NCBI GenBank assembly: GCA_003567615.1
Contig: PWZC01000257.1
Span: 1 to 11,131, forward strand
Source: Gemmatimonadota bacterium
GTDB taxonomy: Bacteria > Gemmatimonadota > Gemmatimonadetes > Longimicrobiales > Gaopeijiaceae
Reading direction: 5' to 3'
Length of the DNA: 11,131 nt
The position numbers and the translations under genes are program-made. The notes under the pieces are model-generated. The model did not search any database. It was not told the origin of the DNA and was given only the letters and a program-made list of their open reading frames with translations. Shown here piece after piece: positions 5,601 through 11,131 of the stretch; within the stretch, counting starts at the first letter, position 1; each line of letters begins with the position of its first letter.

Positions 5601-8516
5601 CGATTCCGCCTCTATCGCATCCCCCTCCGGGGTCCCCTGGCCATCAATCCCGGCGGGGCGTTCACCGAGGCGGACTGGAGGAACGTGCAGTTCCTGCGGT
5701 TGACGGTGGCCGGAACCCGGCCGGGGAGCGCCACCCTGGCCCGAATGCGCCTGGTGGGTTCCCGATGGGTGAAGCGTGGGGTGGATGGTGTGCTTCGGGG
5801 CATGGGCGGAGACACCCTCTCCGCCATGGGGACGCTGGAGGTGACCCCGGTGTCCGTCCTGACCGAAGGGGGAGCCTACCGGGCACCACCCGGCGTCCTG
5901 GACGAGCTGGACGATCCCGGCGCCGCCGTGGGCGGAAGGGGCGTAGAGTTCAACGAGCGTTCGCTGGCCCTGCGCTACGACGGCCTGGGTGGCGGAGATC
6001 GGGCCGAAGTGTACCTCAGGTTCCTGCAGCGCCCGCGCAACTTCCTGAACTACTCCCGCCTTCGGGTCTGGGCGCTGGCGCGACGAGGGGCGTGGGGTGA
6101 GGGGGTGCCCACGGATTTCTTCCTGAAGGTGGGAAGCGACACCGACAACTTCTACCTCTATCGAAGCCGGCTCACGCCGGCTGCCGATCCCCAGGCCGTC
6201 GTGCCCGACGAGTGGCGCCCCGAGCACCGCATCGAGTTCGACACCTGGATCGAGCTCCGACGCGAGGCGGAAGAACGCCTGCTCATGGCGCCGCCCGGTC
6301 CCGGTGACCCGCCCGTGGAGGTCTGGTCCGCCGACTCCACCTACGCCGTGGTGCTCCGGGACCGGGCCAGGGCTCCCAACCTGGCGGCGGTGCGAGAGAT
6401 CAGCATGGGAGTCTGGAACCAGGGTCCGGCCCCGGTGGACGGAGAGGTCTGGATCAACGAGCTGCGCCTTGGCGGCGGCCTCCGGACGCCCAGCGCGGCG
6501 CAGGTCCTGAATCTGGAGTTCGACGGGGGAGGTCTCTTCCAGCTCCGGCTCGGGTACACGGGCCAGGGTGCCGACTTCCAGCAACTTGACGAGGCCCGCA
6601 CCTTCCAGTCCGACGCCCTCTTCTCCATGGGTGGGACCCTGCAGGCCGGGAGGTTCCTCCCCGGCGATTGGGGGGTGGAGTTGCCGGTCACGGTATCCCA
6701 CCAGAGTTCATCCCGGGATCCTTTCTTCCTGGAGGGAACGGACCTCAGGGGCGACTTCCTGCCCGGGCTCCGTGCTCCCGGATTCAGTGAGACGCGGGTC
6801 GCCGCGGCCGTGGCGGGTCGCGGAGAAACCGGGGTGGGTTGGGTGGATCGGCTGCTTCCCGGGGCGGATCTCCGGTTCAGCCTCCTGCGGTCCACGGGCA
6901 CCACCGTCACCTCGGAGACGGCCGTCCGGGGGAGCGAGGTGGGAGCCGGATACGCCTGGCGACCGGACGAACGGAGTGTGGGACTCATCCCCGGAGCGCT
7001 GGAGCCCGTGGCGCGGGTCTTCCTGCCTCCCGGTTGGCTCCGGAGTCTCCGGGAGACGCGGGTGCGCTGGACTCCTGTGGAGGTGCGCATGGTGAGCGGT
7101 CTGGGTCGTAGGGAGAGGGTCACGACCCGCTTCGACCAGCTCCTGGTGGATCCCGCAGATCCGGGTTTCACGGAACGGGGGTTGGAGCACCGGTTGGACA
7201 ACTCCCTGCGGGTGGAGTTGAATCCCCTGGAAAGCCTCCGTGGGAGTCTCGACTTTCGCGCCGTCCGGGATCTCCTGGACCCGGAGGACGGGGTTCGGGA
7301 TCCGGTGGCCCGACCCCTGGTGGCAGCGGAGCGCCGAAGCCTTCTGGGCCAGAACCTGGGCTGGGAGACGGGACGCACCGTGGAGGGGCGGGTCAGCTAT
7401 CGCCCACCGCTTCCCGACTGGATCCGGGCGGATCTGGGAGTCCGCACCCGCTACCGAGCCGACCGGAACGCCGGTCTCTTCCAGGTGCCCGGGCCCCGCC
7501 CCGGCGGACCCGCTGGCGAGGGGGAGTTGCTCCAGAACGTGGGGGCGGACCGGGATCTGCGGGCCAACCTGACCTTGGAGCCCTCCCGCCTCATGGATCG
7601 GCTGAGTCGGTTGAGCCCCATCACGGTGAGCCTCCAGGACGGCGTGACGGCGTGGTTCTACCGGGAGCCCATCGCGCCCGGTGCCGGGCTTCAGTTGGGA
7701 CTGGCCCGCATGGGCACGCTCCAGGAGATGGACGGGATCCCGGCTACGACGCTGGTGGACCGGACCGGGGTCACGGCCGGCTCGGGCCTGCGGCTCCCAG
7801 GGAGTCTCTTCATCAATGTCAACGTCCAGGAGACCCGGGTCGGTTCACTGGACGCACGGGCCGAGCGGACCAGTCGGGTGCGGTCCTGGCCGGATCTGCG
7901 TCTCGGGGTCTCCGACCTCCCCCTTCCCGGTAGCTGGGAGGGATGGGTCGAGCGGGTCACCCTGTCCACCGGGTGGCAGCGGATCGATGAGGAGGTCGAG
8001 TTCGGCCAGGCCATCCTCCAGCGCAGGAGCCGGTCCGACCTCCGAGTTCCGGTGGAGGTGGTTGTGGAGTGGGGAGGCGGCTTCGCCACCCGATATCGGG
8101 GGCTCCTGGGGCGGGGCGAAGGGGTGGATCCCACCGGCACCACGGAGCGTCTGCGGCGGGATCATGGGGTGTCGGTGGAAACGGTGATCGCGCCCCAGGC
8201 CGGTCTCGGGGGCCGGATGCAGGAGCCGCTCCGCTTCGCGCTCATCCTGGACTGGTCCGAAACCGAGGACTGCCGGGTCACAACAGCCCAGGATCGGTGC
8301 GTCGCCTTCCTGTCGCAACTCGATCGGAGCGTGAACCTGGCCGTGAGCACGCGCCTGTCCGACATGGAGGTGGGCGGGCGCGTCGCCTTGAACGACCGGC
8401 GGTCCTTCGTGGGATTGCAGACGGGAGCGACCCAGTTCCAGATGGGAATCTGGGCTCGAATGGTCTTCTCGTCGGGGCCTGCCGCCCTGCTGGGTAGGCC
8501 CGTCGACCCGTTCTGA
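2646..8516 (+). CDS. sprA: SprA-family giant outer-membrane protein (T9SS translocon-like)
   Basis: SprA in Flavobacterium is the outer-membrane translocon of type 9 secretion, a very large single-chain beta-barrel. This 1956-residue protein has family-like landmarks in order. They are an N-terminal SprA region (about 128-225, including FLDVDYDQTREF and LLQRVEVGDVTFALP), the central AYLDDFNAGNERTLSLV block (716-732), an EF-hand-like loop DLNQNGVLDTEE (949-960), FFLKVGSDTDNFYLYRSRL (1158-1176) and EVWINELRLGGGL (1267-1279). The rest is a long beta-rich region ending in phenylalanine, as outer-membrane barrels often do. It starts with GTG. Residues 3-15 form a short hydrophobic segment with no positive charge before it, so the signal peptide is atypical. 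A 12-residue tandem repeat follows (38-61). Only six cysteines were found, in three close pairs (94/102, 921/938, 1876/1885). It is shorter than F. johnsoniae SprA (about 2400 aa). Family assignment comes from remembered motifs, not a search; the secretion role here is inferred. Confidence 0.87.
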   Translation: MNPLVTVALLMLLTGADTPLPSSPTRGAAASASDTIPTPAADPDTLATATPAADSDTMATAAPTGPPLRPDSDLAIRIRARGEFGGDWTQFRPCDAGIQGTCNPDLVPQLQPDLLLGVQAGGGIADRIFLDVDYDQTREFAGANRFRAFYQGREGELLQRVEVGDVTFALPETRFLTRGIPAGNFGVLARGQVTGVELQTVFAQQQGARRSREFRLGGQGGEVGIIQGDSLVLDDAEYVQGQFFFLMDPTRLQGAPHLDVLSLRPADAPPELAPGPEPIQLYRMERDPVLRQQVEGYIQADAVAEGAGGVVRESGWFRHLRPGIDYYLHPSGLWVALRSPLRPDEALAVTYRTALGAEVGDYNPEALANRGEVPTLELLRASRSQHQPGRATWDREMKQVYRISGSDEVDPGSVDLRISLGEESGGRTFLTAPDGRRIPLLRLLGLDESAPVDQVDSRVLFQPGQDLLRDVGLQQQVGLQGTFLVFPTLRPFMEPPPVPSEGLDAEGARGILGADANRRIYETVDPLEREAAGLFRLNLTAEVRSLGVTTTVALGAFGIREGSERIYLGDRLLQPAVDYILDPGTGVLTLLQPGALLARTSSDRLQVSWEQAAVFRIAPTSIVGASASLPAGGAGRVEFMGLYQLEQERVNRPLFGAEPASLGMVGVRSALAWELPGVDGFLQRFHNGSTEEVGAHFRMDGEVAVSLPNPNVSGDAYLDDFNAGNERTLSLVSSAWQLGSRPAFRRGAEEVLPAELDAESVGSLVWQHTWVEEGVAGDSLGIFEGFLSQDEVDQQIGFAGSQTRETGLRLTFGREEGPGAFPDGPRWRSVTTLISPTGADLTQTEYLDLYVADGADLTLVFDLGLVSEDAFFVDAQGRTSGIHPRTGRPWGQGVLDQEADPLRGEVWGPEADARGVWPEECRADPGRVYRLGDPRANCTRGNGRRDSEDLNQNGVLDTEERYIRYVLTLGSASPYLVRDRAQTGTRFRLYRIPLRGPLAINPGGAFTEADWRNVQFLRLTVAGTRPGSATLARMRLVGSRWVKRGVDGVLRGMGGDTLSAMGTLEVTPVSVLTEGGAYRAPPGVLDELDDPGAAVGGRGVEFNERSLALRYDGLGGGDRAEVYLRFLQRPRNFLNYSRLRVWALARRGAWGEGVPTDFFLKVGSDTDNFYLYRSRLTPAADPQAVVPDEWRPEHRIEFDTWIELRREAEERLLMAPPGPGDPPVEVWSADSTYAVVLRDRARAPNLAAVREISMGVWNQGPAPVDGEVWINELRLGGGLRTPSAAQVLNLEFDGGGLFQLRLGYTGQGADFQQLDEARTFQSDALFSMGGTLQAGRFLPGDWGVELPVTVSHQSSSRDPFFLEGTDLRGDFLPGLRAPGFSETRVAAAVAGRGETGVGWVDRLLPGADLRFSLLRSTGTTVTSETAVRGSEVGAGYAWRPDERSVGLIPGALEPVARVFLPPGWLRSLRETRVRWTPVEVRMVSGLGRRERVTTRFDQLLVDPADPGFTERGLEHRLDNSLRVELNPLESLRGSLDFRAVRDLLDPEDGVRDPVARPLVAAERRSLLGQNLGWETGRTVEGRVSYRPPLPDWIRADLGVRTRYRADRNAGLFQVPGPRPGGPAGEGELLQNVGADRDLRANLTLEPSRLMDRLSRLSPITVSLQDGVTAWFYREPIAPGAGLQLGLARMGTLQEMDGIPATTLVDRTGVTAGSGLRLPGSLFINVNVQETRVGSLDARAERTSRVRSWPDLRLGVSDLPLPGSWEGWVERVTLSTGWQRIDEEVEFGQAILQRRSRSDLRVPVEVVVEWGGGFATRYRGLLGRGEGVDPTGTTERLRRDHGVSVETVIAPQAGLGGRMQEPLRFALILDWSETEDCRVTTAQDRCVAFLSQLDRSVNLAVSTRLSDMEVGGRVALNDRRSFVGLQTGATQFQMGIWARMVFSSGPAALLGRPVDPF
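2757..2828 (+). repeat. Two-copy 36-bp tandem repeat in the sprA-like gene
   Basis: Two adjacent 36-base units (2757-2792 and 2793-2828) encode TPAADPDTLATA and TPAADSDTMATA, residues 38-61 of the SprA-like protein. The copies differ at only four bases. They lie just after the signal-peptide-like segment in a Pro/Ala/Thr-rich stretch that looks like an unstructured linker. The repeat is in frame, so copy-number change would alter linker length without breaking the gene. Confidence 0.85.
3006..3014 (+). repeat. Nine-G homopolymer inside the sprA-like coding region
   Basis: Nine consecutive G bases encode Gly121-Gly123. A slippage of one base here would frameshift the remaining 1833 codons. 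It may simply reflect GGG use in GC-rich DNA. Confidence 0.9.
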
Positions 8517-8543
8517 GTCCGGGGGCGAGGCCCATCGGGCCAT

Positions 8544-8548
8544 GGGAG
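8544..8548 (+). promoter_or_regulatory. Possible ribosome binding site for comEA GTG start
   Basis: GGGAG lies ten bases before the GTG at 8559. The spacing is on the long side, but the alternative ATG at 8577 has only a GGGG run one base away, inside a hairpin arm. This weakly favours GTG. Confidence 0.3.
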
Positions 8549-8558
8549 CGCCCACCGG

Positions 8559-9218
8559 GTGGCCCCAGACTGGGGCATGACGCCTGAAGAACGACGTACC
8601 GTCCTGATCACCGCCGTTGTCCTCCTCCTGGCCAGCACGGTCAGGTTGGCGTGGGAATCGCGACCGGTAACCCCCCTTCTTCCTCCCGATTCGTCCGCCT
8701 ACGCTGAGCTGATTCCGGCCACCGACTCCCTCCTGGCCCTGGAGGAGCGCCGCCGCACGCCCCTGGCTCCAGGCGAACGTGTGGACCCGAACCGAGCCGA
8801 TGAGGTGGAGCTCTCCCGGCTGCCGGGGGTGGGGCCGGCGTTGGCTCGTAGGATCATGGACGACCGGGAGCAGAGGGGGCCCTTCCGGAGGTTGGACGAG
8901 TTGGCGCGGGTGCCGGGGGTCGGTCCTGCGACGGTTCACCGGTTGGAATCGCTCCTGGATCTGGACAACCCGCCGCCTGGAGGGATCAGGGGGGACACTG
9001 CGGAACCCCTCGACCTCAACCGTGCCGATGAGGTGGAGCTGGAGCGTCTGCCGGGTATCGGGCCTGCCCTGGCCGAACGAATCCTGGCGGAGCGGCGCCG
9101 GCGCGGCCGCTTCGAGGCACCGGAGGACTTGTTGGAGATTTCCGGGGTCGGGCCGATAACCTGGGAGAGGTTACGTCCCCTCGTAACAGTGGACGGAGCC
9201 CACGGGGGCCCGCATTGA
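8559..9218 (+). CDS. comEA: ComEA-like membrane-anchored protein with two helix-hairpin-helix domains
   Basis: ComEA proteins bind incoming double-stranded DNA in the periplasm (or outside the membrane in Gram-positives) during natural transformation. This 219-residue protein has one hydrophobic anchor (about 15-31), a roughly 45-residue charged linker, then two copies of the ComEA helix-hairpin-helix domain at about 75-135 and 151-211. Each domain has two hairpins: PGVGP at 89 and 119 in the first, PGIGP at 165 and SGVGP at 195 in the second. Both open with the same core (NRADEVEL). The single-domain form is the usual one, so the duplication is notable. The start is uncertain: GTG at 8559 has a modest upstream GGGAG, while ATG at 8577 gives MTPEERRTVL, also a plausible N-terminus. 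It sits 42 bases after the sprA-like gene and 37 before pilB, supporting a competence/pilus role. Another HhH DNA-binding function cannot be excluded. Confidence 0.85.
   Translation: MAPDWGMTPEERRTVLITAVVLLLASTVRLAWESRPVTPLLPPDSSAYAELIPATDSLLALEERRRTPLAPGERVDPNRADEVELSRLPGVGPALARRIMDDREQRGPFRRLDELARVPGVGPATVHRLESLLDLDNPPPGGIRGDTAEPLDLNRADEVELERLPGIGPALAERILAERRRRGRFEAPEDLLEISGVGPITWERLRPLVTVDGAHGGPH
8562..8576. repeat. Perfect inverted repeat at the comEA start
   Basis: GCCCCAGACTGGGGC is a 15-base palindrome around a central A. It can fold as a 6-bp GC-rich stem with a 3-base loop. It ends immediately before the ATG at 8577 and begins inside the alternative GTG codon's neighbourhood. In RNA it would mask the region just upstream of the ATG, or lie just inside the gene if GTG is used. 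No T-run follows, so it is not a classical terminator. Confidence 0.6.
8790..9040 (+). repeat. Diverged duplication of the HhH domain at DNA level
   Basis: Bases 8790-8812 and 9018-9040 are identical except for one position across 23 bases (core GCCGATGAGGTGGAGCT). They mark the first helix of each ComEA-type domain, 228 bases (76 codons) apart. The surrounding sequences are alike in protein but more diverged in DNA, consistent with an intragenic tandem duplication. Confidence 0.7.
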
Positions 9219-9255
9219 GCCTCTCCCTACCGTCCCTCCGATCCCGGTATCCGGA

Positions 9256-10974
9256 ATGGCTACACGACTCGCCCAGGACCGACTCGGGGACCTCTGTCTC
9301 CAGGAAGGTCTGATCACGCCGGAGCAGTTGCAGACGGCGCTGACCGAGTCCCGCAGCTCCGGGAGTCGACTCGGGGTCATGCTGGTCAAGATGGGCTTCG
9401 TGGAGGAGGCCGAGTTGACCCGCACCCTGGCCCGTCAGTATCGGGTTCCGGCCGTGGATCTGGATCGGGTGAAGGTGGATCCCAGGATCATCAAGCTGAT
9501 CCGCCCCGAAGTCGCCCACAAGCACCTGGTCCTGCCCCTCCGGAGGGTAGGCCGTACGCTGACGGTGGCCATGGCGAATCCGTCGGACCTGGGCGCCATT
9601 GACGATCTGAAGTTCATCACCCGTTACGAGATCGAACCGGTGGTGGTGGGTGAGCACACCCTCCGAAAACACCTGGACCGGTACTACCAGAACTCCGAGG
9701 AGAACAACATCGGAGCCCTGGCGGACCTCATCGACGAGGCCGACCTCGAGTTCGTGGAGGATGACGACGACGAAGAGGTCTCGGTCGCCGCCCTGCAGGA
9801 GCAGATCGACGCCGCGCCGGTGGTGAAGTTCATCAATGGACTCCTCACCGACGCCGTCATGAAGGGGGCTTCGGACATCCACATCGAGCCGTACGAGAAG
9901 GAGGGGCGGGTTCGCTACCGCATCGATGGGGCGCTGCACGAGGTCATGAAGCCTCCCATGAAGATGAAGGCGGCGCTGACGAGCCGGATCAAGATCCTGG
10001 CAGATCTGAACATCGCCGAGCGACGGATTCCCCAGGACGGCAGGATCAAGCTGCGGCTGCGCAAGCGGGTGGTGGATTTCCGGGTGTCCACCCTTCCGGT
10101 GATCTTCGGCGAGAAGATCGTGCTCCGGATCCTGGACAAGGGCAATCTGACCTTCGACCTGGAGAAGTTCGGCTTCGAGCCCAAGGCCGAAAAGGACTTC
10201 ATGGATGCCATCATGAAGCCCTACGGCATGGTCCTGGTGACCGGACCCACCGGGTCCGGCAAGACCACCACGCTCTACTCGGCTCTTTCCAAGGTGAACA
10301 CCGAACAGGTGAACATCATGACGGCGGAAGATCCGGTGGAGTACAACCTCCACGGGATCAACCAGGTCCTGGTGCGGAACGAGGTGGGCATGAGCTTCGC
10401 GGCCGCCCTGCGAGCGTTCCTGCGACAGGACCCCAACATCATCATGGTGGGTGAGGTGCGGGACCTGGAGACCGGAGGGATCGCCATCAAGGCCGCCCTC
10501 ACCGGCCACCTCGTCCTTTCGACACTTCACACGAATGACGCGCCGTCCACCGTGACCCGGATGATGGATATGGGGCTGGAGCCCTTCAATGTGGCCGCTG
10601 CGTTGAACCTCATCACCGCCCAGCGCCTGGTTCGGCGGATCTGCAACAACTGCAAGGCCGAGACGACCTATCCCGAGGAGTATCTGGCGGCCGCCTCGAT
10701 CCCGCCGGAGTACGCGGCCCGTACCACCTTCTACAAGGGAAAGGGGTGCGACGAGTGCAACGGCTCGGGTTATCGCGGTCGACAGGGGATCTACGAGGTC
10801 ATGGCCATGAATCCCCGGATCCGGAAGTTGATCATGCAGGAGTGCGGCACCGATGAACTCCGATCCCAGGCCATCGCCGATGGGATGCTCACCCTTCGCG
10901 TGGATGGACTGAAGAAGGTGGAGCGAGGCGTCACGACGCTGGAAGAGGTGGTCAAGGAGACTGCTGTCACCTGA
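9256..10974 (+). CDS. pilB: PilB, type IV pilus extension ATPase with MshEN domain
   Basis: This is the GspE/PilB-family hexameric cytoplasmic ATPase that drives pilin assembly. The 572 residues match the family's usual length. The N-terminus (1-145) is an MshEN/T2SSE_N domain with two 24-residue motifs, RLGDLCLQEGLI... (9-32) and RLGVMLVKMGFV... (38-61), separated by exactly five residues. An acidic linker (163-174) follows. The ATPase part has Walker A GPTGSGKT (330-337), the Asp box around AEDPVEY (357-363), Walker B IIMVGEVRD (395-403) and the His box at HTNDAPSTVTR (425-435). A zinc-binding tetracysteine (C463, C466, C498, C501) is typical of PilB/GspE and absent from PilT. No clear Shine-Dalgarno precedes the ATG at 9256, but the N-terminus is family-like, so I keep it. 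Following pilT supports PilB over a type II secretion GspE. Confidence 0.95.
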   Translation: MATRLAQDRLGDLCLQEGLITPEQLQTALTESRSSGSRLGVMLVKMGFVEEAELTRTLARQYRVPAVDLDRVKVDPRIIKLIRPEVAHKHLVLPLRRVGRTLTVAMANPSDLGAIDDLKFITRYEIEPVVVGEHTLRKHLDRYYQNSEENNIGALADLIDEADLEFVEDDDDEEVSVAALQEQIDAAPVVKFINGLLTDAVMKGASDIHIEPYEKEGRVRYRIDGALHEVMKPPMKMKAALTSRIKILADLNIAERRIPQDGRIKLRLRKRVVDFRVSTLPVIFGEKIVLRILDKGNLTFDLEKFGFEPKAEKDFMDAIMKPYGMVLVTGPTGSGKTTTLYSALSKVNTEQVNIMTAEDPVEYNLHGINQVLVRNEVGMSFAAALRAFLRQDPNIIMVGEVRDLETGGIAIKAALTGHLVLSTLHTNDAPSTVTRMMDMGLEPFNVAAALNLITAQRLVRRICNNCKAETTYPEEYLAAASIPPEYAARTTFYKGKGCDECNGSGYRGRQGIYEVMAMNPRIRKLIMQECGTDELRSQAIADGMLTLRVDGLKKVERGVTTLEEVVKETAVT

Positions 10975-11010
10975 AGCTGAACGGCCGTGGCTGGGACCCG
11001 GCCCCCAACT

Positions 11011-11017
11011 GGAGGAG
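11011..11017 (+). promoter_or_regulatory. Strong ribosome binding site for pilT
   Basis: GGAGGAG lies four to six bases (depending on the register) before the GTG at 11022 and fixes that start. It is the best Shine-Dalgarno match in the window, in contrast to the pilB start, which has none that is obvious. Confidence 0.75.
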
Positions 11018-11021
11018 AACG

Positions 11022-11131
11022 GTGGAAAACCAGAAGGCAGCAGCCGAAAGCAGGCTGGGGGTGCGGGCTCTACTCGAGGAGATGATCGAGCGGGGAGCCT
11101 CGGATCTCCACCTGACCGTGGGCGAACCTCC
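11022..11131 (+). CDS. pilT: PilT, type IV pilus retraction ATPase (partial, N-terminal 36 codons)
   Basis: PilT hydrolyses ATP to depolymerise the pilus, powering twitching and DNA uptake. Only the first 36 codons are in the window. The translation begins MENQKAAAESRLGVRALLEE and continues MIERGASDLHLTVGEPP. The GASDLHLTVG.PP stretch is the hallmark N-terminal motif of PilT/PilU, where the pilus-retraction ATPase begins its PAS-like domain. The start is GTG with a strong GGAGGAG site. It begins 47 bases after pilB in the same direction. The Walker motifs lie outside the window, so PilT cannot be told from a PilU paralogue by sequence here; its place directly after pilB favours PilT. Confidence 0.88.
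   Translation, partial: MENQKAAAESRLGVRALLEEMIERGASDLHLTVGEP

Noticed and set aside
2736..6701. Two long minus-strand open frames (665 and 622 codons) opposite the SprA-like gene
   Set aside because: Their composition is low-complexity Pro/Gly/Arg/His, without motifs or start signals. They arise from GC-biased third positions of the real gene.
8529..8546. Short stems GGCCC-ATC-GGGCC and CCCAT-N6-ATGGG after the sprA stop, as a terminator
   Set aside because: They are mutually exclusive 5-bp stems with no following T-run, which is expected by chance in DNA this GC-rich.
9219..9255. Promoter or terminator between comEA and pilB
   Set aside because: The 37-base pyrimidine-rich gap has neither a -10-like element nor a stable stem.
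7845..10530. Minus-strand open frames of 364 and 504 codons opposite sprA/comEA and comEA/pilB
   Set aside because: They run across the boundaries of well-supported plus-strand genes and show no domain; they are shadow frames.
1..11131. tRNA, rRNA, CRISPR arrays, insertion sequences or prophage genes
   Set aside because: I saw no repeated spacer pattern, no transposase motif, no terminal inverted repeats and no RNA-gene-like segment; the genes fill the window.

Overview
The window is GC-rich, densely coding bacterial DNA with short intergenic gaps and no sign of transposons, phage, CRISPR or RNA genes. A SprA-family giant outer-membrane protein next to Gram-negative LPS-export permeases and type IV pilus ATPases, in such GC-rich DNA, points to a member of the Fibrobacterota-Chlorobiota-Bacteroidota (FCB) supergroup. 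Gemmatimonadota is my best guess. This is an inference from gene content and base composition, not from a marker gene.

Layout: (1) bases 1-2457, minus strand: a translationally coupled pair, lptF then lptG (ATGA overlap at 1030-1033). lptG runs off the left edge. They encode the two inner-membrane permease subunits of the LptB2FG lipopolysaccharide exporter. (2) 2458-2645: a 188-base divergent intergenic region with plausible promoters in both directions and a good ribosome binding site for the rightward gene. (3) 2646-8516, plus strand: a single 1956-codon gene for a SprA-like protein, the family that forms the outer-membrane translocon of the type 9 secretion system (T9SS). (4) 8559-9218: a membrane-anchored ComEA-like DNA-binding protein with two copies of the helix-hairpin-helix domain. 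(5) 9256-10974: PilB, the type IV pilus extension ATPase, with an N-terminal MshEN-type region carrying the tandem 24-residue motifs associated with c-di-GMP binding. (6) 11022 to the right edge: the first 36 codons of PilT, the retraction ATPase.

The four plus-strand genes are separated by only 42, 37 and 47 bases with no convincing terminator, so they could be one transcription unit. comEA, pilB and pilT belong together functionally: pili are extended and retracted, and DNA brought into the periplasm is held by ComEA. The sprA-like gene at the head of this group is the most unusual part of the window. It suggests either a T9SS-like export function expressed with type IV pili or a SprA relative with another role. 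Both divergent arms concern the cell envelope.
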